In this document: positions 53,088 to 61,963 of the stretch, piece by piece | How the letters are laid out: each line of letters begins with the position of its first letter | Numbering within the stretch: position 1 is the first letter of the stretch | Assembly (NCBI RefSeq): GCF_004168365.1 | Contig: NZ_CP035704.1 | Coordinates: forward strand, 4,402,001 to 4,466,000 | Source of the DNA: Pseudolysobacter antarcticus | Lineage (GTDB): Bacteria > Pseudomonadota > Gammaproteobacteria > Xanthomonadales > Rhodanobacteraceae | DNA length: 64,000 nucleotides | Direction: 5' to 3' | The notes under the pieces: generated by a model | Database searches by the model: none | Told to the model about the DNA's origin: nothing | The model's input: the letters and a program-made list of their open reading frames with translations, nothing else | Position numbers and translations under genes: made by a program

Positions 53088-53283
53088 CGGCAAAGCCTGC
53101 GACTCGAATGAAACAAATTTTTAGCCCGTGCAGCAACCGCTACAAAGGCGTCATATCACTTATCGAGTAAAAATTTCAGTTCCCAAATGTCGCGTTTTGT
53201 TGGGTTTTCTCGTACTTGAAAGTACAGGGAAACAAATGACTCAGATGAAAACGTCTTGAGCATGCAAAACGAGGAAGACGAAA

Positions 53284-53508
53284 ATGACTCGGAATCAACT
53301 GAAAGTTGATCATTCACAACGTGTAATAGGACCGTCTTCGCCGCCTACCGTAGATCCTCAGTGTACAAGGCCGCAGGCAGTGGTTGTGCAAAAAGTGTCT
53401 GATACAGGAGCCTCGTCACAAAACCATGCCGAGCCGAAAACTTCAGCACGAGTGCGATGCGACGACGCGCTCGCGTTGTGCATGCTGGATTCCGCGTTCG
53501 GCGGTTGA
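53284..53508 (+). CDS. Small hypothetical protein
   Basis: This 74-residue open frame has a good ribosome binding site (GAGGAAG) 7 bases before the ATG and lies in the AT-richer patch after the HELTH gene. The sequence (HSQRVIGPSSPP, then ALCMLDSAFGG) matches no family I recognise and lacks a signal peptide or helix. The gap of 196 bases argues against tight coupling to its neighbour. It could be a small protein gene or a chance frame. Confidence 0.35.
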   Translation: MTRNQLKVDHSQRVIGPSSPPTVDPQCTRPQAVVVQKVSDTGASSQNHAEPKTSARVRCDDALALCMLDSAFGG

Positions 53509-53615
53509 GGCAAAATCACGGTCAGCTCGTTCGCGATGAACGAGCGCCGGTTTGCGACAGTATAATTCTCGAATCGCTCATGCGGTGAATTGCCTGGCGC
53601 ATGGGCGAGAGAAGC

Positions 53616-54317
53616 TTACCAGCGTATCGTGTGGCCGCGATAATCCAGATAACGCAGCCCGGGTTTTCCGGCGCAGCTGGTGATGGTGTCGACTACGCCA
53701 CGGATGCTTTCGTGCACGTCGAGCGCGGCGTTCGGCCCGCCCATGTCGGTGCGCACCCAGCCCGGCGCGATGATCACCAGCGGGCGCGAATTGCCGGCTT
53801 GGCGCGCAGCGAAACTGCGCATCATCGTGTTCAGCGCCGCCTTGCTGCCGCGATACACGTCCCAGCCGCCGGATTCGTTATCCGCAACACTGCCGAGCCC
53901 CGATGACATCACGCCGATCGTGCCGGTGCTGCTCACGAGCGATTCGAATTGTTCGATCACACGCATCGGTGACAGCGCATTCGTCACCATCACGCGCACG
54001 AATTCGTCGGTCGAAACCGCGCCGGCAGTTTCTTCGGGATCGTTGGCCACGCCCGCGTTCACAAACAGCAAGTCAAACTTGCGCGATTGCAGACGTTGTC
54101 GCAGCGACGTGATTTCGTCGGCATTGGCGATATCGACCGATTCGATTTCGATCCGGCCCTCGCTGCGCTGCGCGAGTTCATGCAAGGCGGTTTTGCCGGT
54201 GCCGCGCACGGTGGCGATCACGTGCCAGCCGCGCTTGGCGTATTCTTCGGCCATCGTCAAACCCAGTCCGCGCGAGGCGCCGACGATGAGGGCGGTGGGT
54301 GATGGATTCGAGCTCAT
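53616..54317 (-). CDS. SDR family oxidoreductase (CsgA-like)
   Basis: This 233-residue classical SDR starts at ATG 54317 with GAGGAAAACCCC upstream. The cofactor motif is VGASRGLG, the structural NAG is in FVNAGVAND, a serine pair occurs in VMSSGLGSV, and Tyr-x3-Lys is in YRGSKAA. It resembles CsgA-type and other NADP SDRs of unknown substrate. It is transcribed after the aldo/keto reductase gene on the same strand with an 81-base gap. Confidence 0.9.
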   Translation of the reverse strand: MSSNPSPTALIVGASRGLGLTMAEEYAKRGWHVIATVRGTGKTALHELAQRSEGRIEIESVDIANADEITSLRQRLQSRKFDLLFVNAGVANDPEETAGAVSTDEFVRVMVTNALSPMRVIEQFESLVSSTGTIGVMSSGLGSVADNESGGWDVYRGSKAALNTMMRSFAARQAGNSRPLVIIAPGWVRTDMGGPNAALDVHESIRGVVDTITSCAGKPGLRYLDYRGHTIRW

Positions 54318-54398
54318 GGGGTTTTCCTCGGATGGGTTGCGGATGCGTGATTGGCTCATGACATCCGTCGGAATATTCTGCTGCGTGTCAGAGTGCGA

Positions 54399-55268
54399 TT
54401 ACGCCGACTGGCCGTGCTGATTCAGCAGTGTGAAATCCGCATCGCTCAACACCAAACTCGCCGCAGCAATGTTCTCTTCAAGATGCGCAACGCTGCTTGT
54501 GCCGGGAATCGGCAGCATCACTTTTGAACGCTTGAGCAACCAGGCCAGCGCGACCTGACCGGGAGTCGCGTTCAGTCGTGCGGCGATATCGCCGAGCGCG
54601 GAACCGGGGCCGACCAATGCGCCGGCTGCGAGCGGAAACCACGGGATAAAACCGATACCGTGCGCATCGCAATAATCCAACACTTTTTCGCTCTGGCGAT
54701 CAACCAGGTTGTAGCGGTTCTGCACCGTCGCGACCGGGAAATATTTTTGCGCTGCGTCGATATCGTCGATACCTACTTCGCTCAGACCGGCATGTCGAAT
54801 CAGACCTTCCTTGCGCATGTCGGCGATCACGCCAAACTGGTCTTCGCGCGACACGGCGGGATCGATACGATGCAATTGCCACAGATCGATGCGCTCGACA
54901 CCGAGCCGGCGCAGGCTCATCAACACGCACTGGCGCAGATATTCCGGGCGTCCCAGCGGCAGCCAGATATCCGGGCCGTGGCGCGTCAATCCGCCCTTGG
55001 TCGCGATCAGCAGATTCTGGTATGGATGCAACGCGTTGCGGATCAAGTCCTCGCTGACATTCGGGCCATAACTGTCCGCGGTATCGATGAAGTCGACACC
55101 GAGTTCGGGCAATCGGCGCAAGGTCGCGAGCGCGGCGGCGGGATTGGCCGGCGCGCCCCAGATACCTTTGCCGGTGATGCGCATGGCACCGTAGCCGAGG
55201 CGATTTACGGCGAGATCGCCGCCGATCTTGAACTGGCCGGCTTCGGCGGCGTTGATGGGCTTGGACAT
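54399..55268 (-). CDS. Aldo/keto reductase
   Basis: This 289-residue NADPH-dependent reductase has the AKR TIM-barrel features: [15 protein letters not shown] with the catalytic Tyr, a Lys in [17 protein letters not shown] with the catalytic His, and a C-terminal [19 protein letters not shown] 55268 follows GGAAATCCC and the upstream in-frame ATG at 55310 is rejected. Similar proteins reduce aldehydes or dehydropyridoxal-type carbonyls; the substrate is not known here. Confidence 0.93.
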   Translation of the reverse strand: MSKPINAAEAGQFKIGGDLAVNRLGYGAMRITGKGIWGAPANPAAALATLRRLPELGVDFIDTADSYGPNVSEDLIRNALHPYQNLLIATKGGLTRHGPDIWLPLGRPEYLRQCVLMSLRRLGVERIDLWQLHRIDPAVSREDQFGVIADMRKEGLIRHAGLSEVGIDDIDAAQKYFPVATVQNRYNLVDRQSEKVLDYCDAHGIGFIPWFPLAAGALVGPGSALGDIAARLNATPGQVALAWLLKRSKVMLPIPGTSSVAHLEENIAAASLVLSDADFTLLNQHGQSA

Positions 55269-55392
55269 GGTGGGATTTCCAGTTGAGATTTGGCTAAATG
55301 ATCGGGTCATCCAGAACCTTGGTGCAAATCCGCGAACCTCAATGGTCGAAGTTAATCCTGTCGTATGCGCCGCGGCAATTCGTGCTTTCTAC

Positions 55393-55839
55393 CTAGTGAT
55401 CCGCTTCCATCGAACGAGACTCCATCGCATCATCACCAGCCACAACGGTTGCAAGCAGCGGCACCGCGACCGGCTTGTGATTGGCATCGAGCGCGATCAT
55501 GACGAAGTGTCCGCGCGTGCACAGCTGGCGCTCGCCCGAGAGCAGATCTTCGGCGTACAGATCGACCGCGACCGTCATCGAGCTGCGTCCGGTGGCGACG
55601 ACACCTCCGATCAATTCGATGAGCTGACCTTGCCGCACCGGGCTGCGAAAATCGATCTGCTCCGAACGCGCCGTGACCACCGTGCGGCGCGAATAACGCG
55701 AGGCGGCGATGAACGCCGCCTTGTCCATCAGCGCGAGTGCGTGACCGCCGAACAACGTGCCGTAATGATTGGTCTGATCGGGGAAAACCATTTCGAGCAG
55801 ACGCACTTCGGTGAGCACAGCCGCCTCAGAAACTGGCAT
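55393..55839 (-). CDS. Acyl-CoA thioesterase, YciA-like
   Basis: This 148-residue hotdog-fold enzyme has VFPDQTNHYGTLFGG with the catalytic Asp/Asn region, DKAAFIAASRYS, and VDLYAEDLLSGERQLCT. It hydrolyses acyl-CoA thioesters and probably works as a hexamer. ATG 55839 lies within the last 14 bases of nrdB; a longer frame starts at 55893. It is on the same strand directly after nrdB, so it may be a downstream member of the nrdAB transcript. Confidence 0.9.
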   Translation of the reverse strand: MPVSEAAVLTEVRLLEMVFPDQTNHYGTLFGGHALALMDKAAFIAASRYSRRTVVTARSEQIDFRSPVRQGQLIELIGGVVATGRSSMTVAVDLYAEDLLSGERQLCTRGHFVMIALDANHKPVAVPLLATVVAGDDAMESRSMEADH

Positions 55840-56863
55840 CGAAAACCACTTCGCCAACCACGCCGACCTGATACGCCGAGACGCGCCGCTCAAAGAAGTT
55901 GGTCAGTTCCTGCACATCCTGCAGCTCCATGAAACCGAGCGGATTGCGTGTACCATAAAACTTCGGCATGCCGAGCATGTGCAGGCGCTGGTCGGCCACG
56001 AATTCGAGATAGGCGCGCATGTCCTGCCGCGATAATCCGGCCACGCCGCCGCCGAGCACATCGTCGGCGAACTGGGTTTCGCAGTCGACCGCATCCTGCA
56101 TCATCGCCAGCACCTCTGCCTGCATCTCGGCATCGAACAAATCGGGTTCCTCGCTGCGCACGATATGGATCACCTCGAACGCAAACGCCATGTGCGCGGA
56201 CTCGTCGCGGAACACCCAGTTGGTGCCGGATGCGAGCCCGTGCAGCAATCCGCGCGAGCGCAAAAAATACACGTAGGCGAACGCGGCGAAAAAAAACAGA
56301 CCTTCGATGCAACACGCGAAACAGATCAGGTTGAGCAGAAACTGCTGGCGTTGCGCACGCGTATCAAGCCGATCCAGCGTCTGAATCGAATCGATCCAGC
56401 GCATGCAGAATTCGGCCTTGCGCCGAATCGACGGGATATGTTCGATCGCATCGAAAGCGCGCGCGCGCTGGGTCGGATCGGGCACATAAGTATCGAGCAA
56501 GGTCAGATAAAACTGTACATGCAGCGCTTCCTCGAACAACTGGCGCGACAAATACATGCGCGCCTCGGGCGAGTTGATGTGTTTGTACAAATTGAGCACG
56601 AGGTTGTTCGAGACGATCGAATCGCCGGTTGCGAAAAACGCGACGAGACGTTCGATCAGATGCCGTTCGGCCGCTGTCATCTTGTTGCGCAGGTCGTTGA
56701 CGTCGGGCGCGAAATCGACCTCCTCCACGGTCCAGGTATTCTTGATCGCGGCGCGATACATTTCGTAGAACGCCGGATACGCCATCGGTCGCAGCGTGAG
56801 ATTGAGACCGGGATCGAGCAAGCGCCCGGGCGGTTTTGAGGACATTGGCAGTTGGGCGGACAT
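55826..56863 (-). CDS. nrdB: Class Ia ribonucleotide reductase small subunit
   Basis: This 345-residue R2 protein carries the diiron ligands and radical site: FFATGDSIVS (Asp), RQLFEEALHVQFY with Glu-x2-His and the tyrosyl radical Tyr four residues after the His, IEGLFFFAAF (Glu), and FRDESAHM (Glu-x2-His). It generates and stores the radical used by NrdA. ATG 56863 lies 2 bases after the nrdA TAA; no independent ribosome binding site is evident, so translational coupling is likely. The C-terminus (VVGEVVFDASF) is the NrdA docking tail. Confidence 0.95.
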   Translation of the reverse strand: MSAQLPMSSKPPGRLLDPGLNLTLRPMAYPAFYEMYRAAIKNTWTVEEVDFAPDVNDLRNKMTAAERHLIERLVAFFATGDSIVSNNLVLNLYKHINSPEARMYLSRQLFEEALHVQFYLTLLDTYVPDPTQRARAFDAIEHIPSIRRKAEFCMRWIDSIQTLDRLDTRAQRQQFLLNLICFACCIEGLFFFAAFAYVYFLRSRGLLHGLASGTNWVFRDESAHMAFAFEVIHIVRSEEPDLFDAEMQAEVLAMMQDAVDCETQFADDVLGGGVAGLSRQDMRAYLEFVADQRLHMLGMPKFYGTRNPLGFMELQDVQELTNFFERRVSAYQVGVVGEVVFDASF

Positions 56864-56865
56864 GA

Positions 56866-59418
56866 TTATTGGCAGGCCTCGCACGACTCGGGATTTTCCA
56901 GCGAGCACACCACCGCGGCCATCGCCGCCTGCGCACTCGGCGCTTCGCTGACTGTGGTCTTGGCGATGCGCGTGGCCGGTCGCGAGCGCAGGTAATACGT
57001 GGTTTTCAGGCCGCGTTTCCACGCATACATGTACATCGAGGACAGCACGCCGATGTTCGGATTTTCCATGAACAAATTCAGCGACTGGCTCTGGTCGAGA
57101 TACGCGCCGCGATCCGCCGCCATGTCGATCAGCGCCCGCATCGGCAACTCCCAGCTCGTGCGATAAATCAGCCGCAGCGGCTCGGGGATTTGCAGCAGCG
57201 ACTGGATCGAACCTTCGGCGAGTTTGATACCGTTGCGCACGGTTTCGGTCCACAAACCGAGACGCTTCAATTCATCGACCAGATAGCGATTCACCTGCAG
57301 GAAATCGCCCGACAACGTCTCGCGCTTGAACAGGTTGGACACCTGCGGCTCGATGCATTCGTAGCAACCAGCGATCGAGGCAATCGTCGCGGTCGGTGCG
57401 ATCGCCAATAACAGCGAATTACGCAAGCCCGATGTCTGGATGCGTTCGCGCAGCGCCTGCCAACGCCCCGTATTTGCGGGTACGATATGCCACGCATCGA
57501 ACTGCAATTCGCCGCGCGCCGCACGCGTATCGGCGAACGACGGATGTGCACTGAGCGATTCGGCGAGTTCGCACGACGTGGTCAATGCGTGGAAATAAAT
57601 TTCTTCCTGAATCTGTGCCGAAAGCTGGCGCGCCGCCTCGCTATCGAACGGTAGGCGCAGCAGGAAAAACACGTCCTGCAAACCCATCAGGCCGAGTCCG
57701 ACCGGACGCCAGCGCAGGTTCGATACGCGCGCGCTATCGATCGGATAAAAGTTCAGATCGATCACCCGATCGAGCTGACGCACTGCCACGCGCACGGTCT
57801 GCGCGAGCTTGGCGAAATCGAATGCGCCGTCGTTGATGTGCTGCGCAATATTGATCGAGCCGAGATTGCACACCGCGGTTTCGCCGGTCGAACTGACTTC
57901 GAGAATTTCCGTGCACAGGTTCGACAGATGCACCACGTTGCCGGGCAGTGCAGTCTGATTGCAGGCGCGGTTCGATTTGTCCTTGAACGTCATCCAGCCG
58001 TTGCCGGTCTGGGCGAGACTGCGCATCATGCGCGAGTAAAGTTCGCGCGCCTTGATGCGCTTGCGCGCGAGGCCGGCGTTTTCGGCGGCGATGTACGCGC
58101 GCTCGAAATCGTCGCCCCACAAATCGACCAATTGCGGCACGTCGTGCGGATCGAACAGCGACCATTCTTCATCTCGCTCGACTCTCGCCATGAACAAATC
58201 CGGCACCCAGTTGGCGAGGTTCAAATTATGCGTGCGCTGCGCGTCGTCGCCAGTGTTGTCGCGCAGCTCAAGAAACTCCTCGACATCGGCGTGCCAGGTT
58301 TCCAGATAGACGCAGCACGCGCCCTTGCGCTTGCCGCCCTGATTGACTGCCGCGACTGATGCATCGAGCGTCTTCAGCCACGGCACGATGCCGTTGGAGT
58401 GGCCGTTGGTCGAGCGGATCAACGCGCCGCGGCTGCGAATGCGTGAGTACGCGAGACCGATGCCGCCGGAAAATTTCGACAACATCGCGACATCGCCATA
58501 ACGCTTGTAAATCGCTTCCAGCGAATCTTCCGGCGAGTCGAGCAGGAAACACGATGACAACTGTTCGTGTGTGGTGCCGGCGTTGAATAAGGTCGGCGAG
58601 CTCGGCAGATAATCGAGCGCGGCGAACAGCCGATAAAGCTCCAGCGCATCAGTCACGGTTTCGGACAGCGCACACGCGATGCGCATGAAAAAATACTGCG
58701 GCGTTTCGATCACCGTGCGCTGTGCCGGATGCTTCAGCAGGTAACGGTCGTACACCGTGCGCAGGCCGAAATATTCGAAGCGGCGTGTTTCGCGCACGTC
58801 GATCGCATCGTTGAGTTTGCGTGCGTGGGTCTGCACGAAACCGAGCAGGCGTTCGCCGATCAAACCCAGGCGATGGCCGCTGCTGACCGATTGCGAGAAC
58901 GAGTGAATTTCCTGCCCGGCAACTTCCTTGTCGATGTAACCACCGAGCAGGCGTGCGGCGAGCTTGGCGTATTCGGGTTCTTCCATCGTCAATTCGGCGG
59001 CGGTGCGGATCGATAGTTGATCGAGCTCGCGCGTGCTGGCGTGATCGTACAAACCCGAGATCGTCTTCAGCGCCACGCGCATCGGATCGACATCGTTCAG
59101 GCCTTCGCAGCACCGCGTCACCGCGCGCACGATCTTGTTCAGATCGACCGGTTCCTCGCGACCGTTGCGTTTGGTCACGCGCATCGTGGTGGGCGAGTGC
59201 GGCGGCGTCAGCGCGAAGCCATCATTATTCGATGCGGCGCTGCCGTGATTCGCAGTCACGGAAATATTGCCAGGCGCCGACACATGCGGCGTGGCGTTTT
59301 CGCTGAGTAAGGTTTGTACCTGCGCGTTGCTCGCGCTAGCCGCCGCTGCGGGCATGGCGGATTCGGTGGTAGTGGCCGTGGGTGTGATCGCTGCGGAAAA
59401 AATTTCGGTCGTCGACAT
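56866..59418 (-). CDS. nrdA: Class Ia ribonucleotide reductase large subunit
   Basis: This 850-residue R1 (E. coli NrdA is 761) starts at ATG 59418 after GAGGATGAGCAC. About 80 Ala/Thr/Ser-rich residues precede the ATP-cone (MRVTKRNGREEPVDLNKIV). Catalytic features are SSCFLLDS, NLCTEI, TAVCNLGSIN, KTTYYLRSR with the radical-transfer Tyr pair, and a C-terminal CEAC redox pair. It reduces ribonucleoside diphosphates with NrdB. The open frame runs back through the riboswitch to 59691 but should not be used. Expression is predicted to be controlled by NrdR and cobalamin. Confidence 0.95.
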   Translation of the reverse strand: MSTTEIFSAAITPTATTTESAMPAAAASASNAQVQTLLSENATPHVSAPGNISVTANHGSAASNNDGFALTPPHSPTTMRVTKRNGREEPVDLNKIVRAVTRCCEGLNDVDPMRVALKTISGLYDHASTRELDQLSIRTAAELTMEEPEYAKLAARLLGGYIDKEVAGQEIHSFSQSVSSGHRLGLIGERLLGFVQTHARKLNDAIDVRETRRFEYFGLRTVYDRYLLKHPAQRTVIETPQYFFMRIACALSETVTDALELYRLFAALDYLPSSPTLFNAGTTHEQLSSCFLLDSPEDSLEAIYKRYGDVAMLSKFSGGIGLAYSRIRSRGALIRSTNGHSNGIVPWLKTLDASVAAVNQGGKRKGACCVYLETWHADVEEFLELRDNTGDDAQRTHNLNLANWVPDLFMARVERDEEWSLFDPHDVPQLVDLWGDDFERAYIAAENAGLARKRIKARELYSRMMRSLAQTGNGWMTFKDKSNRACNQTALPGNVVHLSNLCTEILEVSSTGETAVCNLGSINIAQHINDGAFDFAKLAQTVRVAVRQLDRVIDLNFYPIDSARVSNLRWRPVGLGLMGLQDVFFLLRLPFDSEAARQLSAQIQEEIYFHALTTSCELAESLSAHPSFADTRAARGELQFDAWHIVPANTGRWQALRERIQTSGLRNSLLLAIAPTATIASIAGCYECIEPQVSNLFKRETLSGDFLQVNRYLVDELKRLGLWTETVRNGIKLAEGSIQSLLQIPEPLRLIYRTSWELPMRALIDMAADRGAYLDQSQSLNLFMENPNIGVLSSMYMYAWKRGLKTTYYLRSRPATRIAKTTVSEAPSAQAAMAAVVCSLENPESCEACQ

Positions 59419-59640
59419 GTGCTCATCCTCTGGTTTGGATGCACGTGGCGCCGCTCCCGCGCGCGGACGCCATGAAGGGCAACGCAGCGTACACGCCACG
59501 TCGTAGCCCACGCCCCCTCGGGCGTTGTTCACTGCTGCGGAGAAAACGGCTAAGCGCCACTCTTCAGGGAGCGTGGCAGTCAGCGGCCACTTCCCCGCGG
59601 AAGTTTCGGGCCGAAACCGCGCCGGGTGCGTGGGCGCGGG

Positions 59641-59822
59641 CGTCGGCAGGTCTTCGGGCTTGCGGACTCGAACCGGCGTGCGCCGATCCACCTACTGCTC
59701 ATCGCTTCCCAGCCGCGGAGGACCAGTGCCAATGACGAGTTTCGTTTCCGTTTACCGCTGCGGGGCAGCTCCGGTATCGCACCGGATTCCCATTTCAGTT
59801 CGAGCAAGCCCGAACACCGACG
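59641..59822 (-). promoter_or_regulatory. Cobalamin riboswitch upstream of nrdAB
   Basis: On the minus strand this RNA carries the conserved class I cobalamin core: AAATGGGAATCCGGTG (59780-59795), GCTGCCCCGCAGCGGTAA near 59752-59769, and the B12 box AAGCCCGAAGACCTGCC (59645-59661). CCGACG at 59641-59646 (minus reading) pairs with CGTCGG at 59817-59822 to close helix P1. The nrdA start is about 220 bases downstream, leaving room for an expression platform with several GC-rich hairpins. High B12 would be expected to lower nrdAB expression; terminator or translation control was not resolved. Confidence 0.9.
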
Positions 59823-59823
59823 A

Positions 59824-59839
59824 ACGCAAGATAGACCCA
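59824..59839 (-). promoter_or_regulatory. NrdR-box-like site 2, overlapping the -10
   Basis: TGGGTCTATCTTGCGT shares TATCTTGCGTT exactly with site 1 and lies 32 bp away, three helical turns, which is the usual spacing of paired NrdR boxes. The left half is poor relative to ACACWATATATWGTGT. It overlaps the -10. Confidence 0.55.
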
Positions 59840-59856
59840 TCGCAAGCTTCGGTCAA
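59828..59856 (-). promoter_or_regulatory. nrdAB promoter
   Basis: TTGACC (-35, 59851-59856) and TATCTT (-10, 59828-59833) are separated by 17 bases on the minus strand. The predicted start, near 59821, coincides with the first bases of the riboswitch P1 helix. Confidence 0.7.
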
Positions 59857-59871
59857 CGCAAGATATTGTGT
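59856..59871 (-). promoter_or_regulatory. NrdR-box-like site 1, overlapping the -35
   Basis: ACACAATATCTTGCGT matches the NrdR consensus ACACWATATATWGTGT at 14 of 16 positions. It touches the -35 hexamer. NrdR is an ATP/dATP-responsive repressor of ribonucleotide reductase genes; its gene is not in this window. Confidence 0.75.
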
Positions 59872-60060
59872 TCGGTATGGAAGTCTTTGTCCGGGCGCGA
59901 ATTTATTTTTTCGTTCATGAGGATGGTGTTCGGTCAGTTCTGAAAGTCCGCATCGAGCAAGGTCGAGGCGCCATTCTTGCGGCTGGAGTGGATTATTGCG
60001 GAGTCCGCTGGCGAGGCACCCGCGACAAGATTGTGATCACAACAATCACGACTTTGACAT

Positions 60061-61197
60061 TTATGCGCGGTGTTCGCGTGCGAGGTAGTCCTGCGACTGC
60101 ATTTCGATCAGGCGGCTTTCGGTTCTCGCAAATTCGGCGCGCAGGCGCTGGCCTTCGTAGAGGTCGATCACGGCCACGCTGGCGGACAAAATCAGCTTGA
60201 CGTTGCGGTCGTAAAATTCGTCGACGAGATCGACAAAACGACGCGCCTGGTTTTCAGTCATCGGTGTGAATTGCGGCACGCCGGAAATCAGCACGCTGTG
60301 GTAACTGCGCGCGATCTCGATATAGTCGGCGACGGAACGCGGGCCGTCACACAGCGCATCGAATTCGAACCAGATCACGCCGTCGGCAAGTTGCCGGATC
60401 GGAATGCTGCGATCGTGAATCGTGATCTCGTGATCGGCCTTGCGCGCGCCGCTGGCGAGCCGCGCGAAACACAACGCCATCGCGCGTTCGACATCCGCAC
60501 TCAGCGGCGTGTAATACACGCGCGCCTGATTCAGCACGCGCAGCCGATAATCGTTCGGCGAGAGGGTCTGCACGACTTCGCAATTCTGCTCGATCAACTT
60601 TATCGCTGGTAGAAAACGCTCGCGCTGCAATCCTTCCTTGTACAGCTGTGCCGGCAAAATATTCGAAGTCGTGACCACGGTCACGCCCTCAGCAAACAGA
60701 TATCGCAGCAGGCCGCCGAGGATCATCGCATCGGCAATATCGCTGACGAAAAATTCGTCGAGACACAACAGCCGCGCCTGCTCTGCAAAATGCGCGGCGA
60801 CATCCTTGAGCGGATCCTGACGGCCTTCGAGCTGGCGCAATTCATCGTGCACGCGCGCCATGAAACGATGGAAATGCAGGCGCAGTTTTTGCTCGCCCGG
60901 CACGCTGTCGTAGAACAGATCCATGAGGAAAGTTTTGCCGCGCCCGACGCTGCCCCACAGATACAATCCGCGCACCGATGCGCTGCGGCCAAAACGTGCG
61001 CCGAGTTTCTGCAGCCAACCGGTTTGGCTGCGTGCGATTAGCTCCTGTTGAAGGCGATCGAAATGCGCGAGGATTTCGCGCTGCGCCGGATCGTCATCCC
61101 AGCGTTTTTCTTCCACGCCGCGTTGATAGACCGCGCTCGGTGCATCGCTTGAATCGGCGGATGCTGGCGAAGTTTTTACTGCCGGATGCAAACTCAT
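60061..61197 (-). CDS. zapE: Cell division protein ZapE (AFG1-like ATPase)
   Basis: This 378-residue P-loop ATPase has Walker A GSVGRGKT (82-89), Walker B LLCLDEFFVSDI, and the AFG1-type segments LYDSVP, LRLHFHRFMARVHDEL and YYTPLS. In E. coli ZapE interacts with FtsZ during division, especially under stress. ATG 61197 is preferred because the longer frame (to 61230) overlaps the upstream hydrolase gene; neither start has a strong ribosome binding site. The two genes are only 10 bases apart on the same strand and are probably co-transcribed. Confidence 0.93.
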   Translation of the reverse strand: MSLHPAVKTSPASADSSDAPSAVYQRGVEEKRWDDDPAQREILAHFDRLQQELIARSQTGWLQKLGARFGRSASVRGLYLWGSVGRGKTFLMDLFYDSVPGEQKLRLHFHRFMARVHDELRQLEGRQDPLKDVAAHFAEQARLLCLDEFFVSDIADAMILGGLLRYLFAEGVTVVTTSNILPAQLYKEGLQRERFLPAIKLIEQNCEVVQTLSPNDYRLRVLNQARVYYTPLSADVERAMALCFARLASGARKADHEITIHDRSIPIRQLADGVIWFEFDALCDGPRSVADYIEIARSYHSVLISGVPQFTPMTENQARRFVDLVDEFYDRNVKLILSASVAVIDLYEGQRLRAEFARTESRLIEMQSQDYLAREHRA

Positions 61198-61207
61198 GTC
61201 TGGATGG

Positions 61208-61906
61208 CTAAACGGCTGTGCCGGCAGCACGCAGCGGCGGCAGTGGTGCGTGCGCGCCTTGCTGGATCGCGGCGCGCAGATCGAGCAGGCGGTGATGGAA
61301 AAAATGTCCGGTCTCGGCCATGCGCACCAAAGTCGGCGGCGATGGCAGCGATGCCAGCCACGTGAACACCGCGTTCGGATCGACCACTTCGTCCTGCTCG
61401 CCCTGGATCACCAGCCACGGACAATCCGGCAGCGTGATCGCCGCGAAATCCCAGCGCCCGGCCGGTGGCGCCACGGTGATCAACTGGGCGACATCAAGTG
61501 CCGCCGCCGTGCGCAGCGCAACAAAACTGCCGAACGAAAACCCCGCAAGCCACAGCGTATCGCCCGCATGCACCTGACGAATCCACGCAGCGATCGCACG
61601 CACGTCATCGCTTTCGCCGATGCCATCGTCGAACTCACCGGTGGATGCACCGACGCCGCGAAAATTGAATCGCACCGTTGCCAGCCCGAGTTCGCGCAGA
61701 GCTTTTTCCAGCGTCGTCACCACCTTGTTCTGCATCGTGCCGCCTTGCAGCGGATGCGGATGGCAGATCAGCGCCGTGCCCGCGCGCGCGACATCCGGCG
61801 GCGGCATGGCGGTAGCGATTTCGATCAGACCGGCAGGGCCGGGCAGCAGCAAGGTGCTGGCGGTGGCGGGAAAATCCATAGTGGACGGGTTCGATTCGAT
61901 ATTCAT
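61208..61906 (-). CDS. Alpha/beta hydrolase
   Basis: This protein of about 232 residues has the alpha/beta hydrolase nucleophile elbow GFSFGS, the catalytic Asp in GEQDEVV and the His in ETGHFFHH, and an oxyanion-region HPHPLQGGTMQNKVV. It resembles the YheT-unlike, KANL3/Tex30-type small hydrolases annotated as alpha/beta superfamily. The start could be 61906, 61918 or 61879; no strong ribosome binding site decides it. It diverges from acpH and precedes zapE. The substrate is unknown. Confidence 0.85.
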   Translation of the reverse strand: MNIESNPSTMDFPATASTLLLPGPAGLIEIATAMPPPDVARAGTALICHPHPLQGGTMQNKVVTTLEKALRELGLATVRFNFRGVGASTGEFDDGIGESDDVRAIAAWIRQVHAGDTLWLAGFSFGSFVALRTAAALDVAQLITVAPPAGRWDFAAITLPDCPWLVIQGEQDEVVDPNAVFTWLASLPSPPTLVRMAETGHFFHHRLLDLRAAIQQGAHAPLPPLRAAGTAV

Positions 61907-61963
61907 CAGACCGCGCATAATAACCGGGCCGACACTTTCCGCGCACCGCTCCCGACTGCGAAC

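Noticed and set aside
59664-59674. GGTTCGAGTCC on the minus strand resembles a tRNA T-arm
   Set aside because: No acceptor or D-arm fits around it, and it lies inside the conserved cobalamin riboswitch.
60031-60042. TTGTGATCACAA, a perfect palindrome resembling a CRP site
   Set aside because: The two TGTGA half-sites are adjacent without the 6-base spacer, and it lies downstream of zapE, not in a promoter.
59868-60200. Plus-strand open frame of 110 codons
   Set aside because: It overlaps the nrdAB promoter and the zapE 3' end, and the protein resembles no family.
61196-61963. Long open extension upstream of acpH
   Set aside because: It is the antisense of the alpha/beta hydrolase; acpH has a clear family start at 61964.
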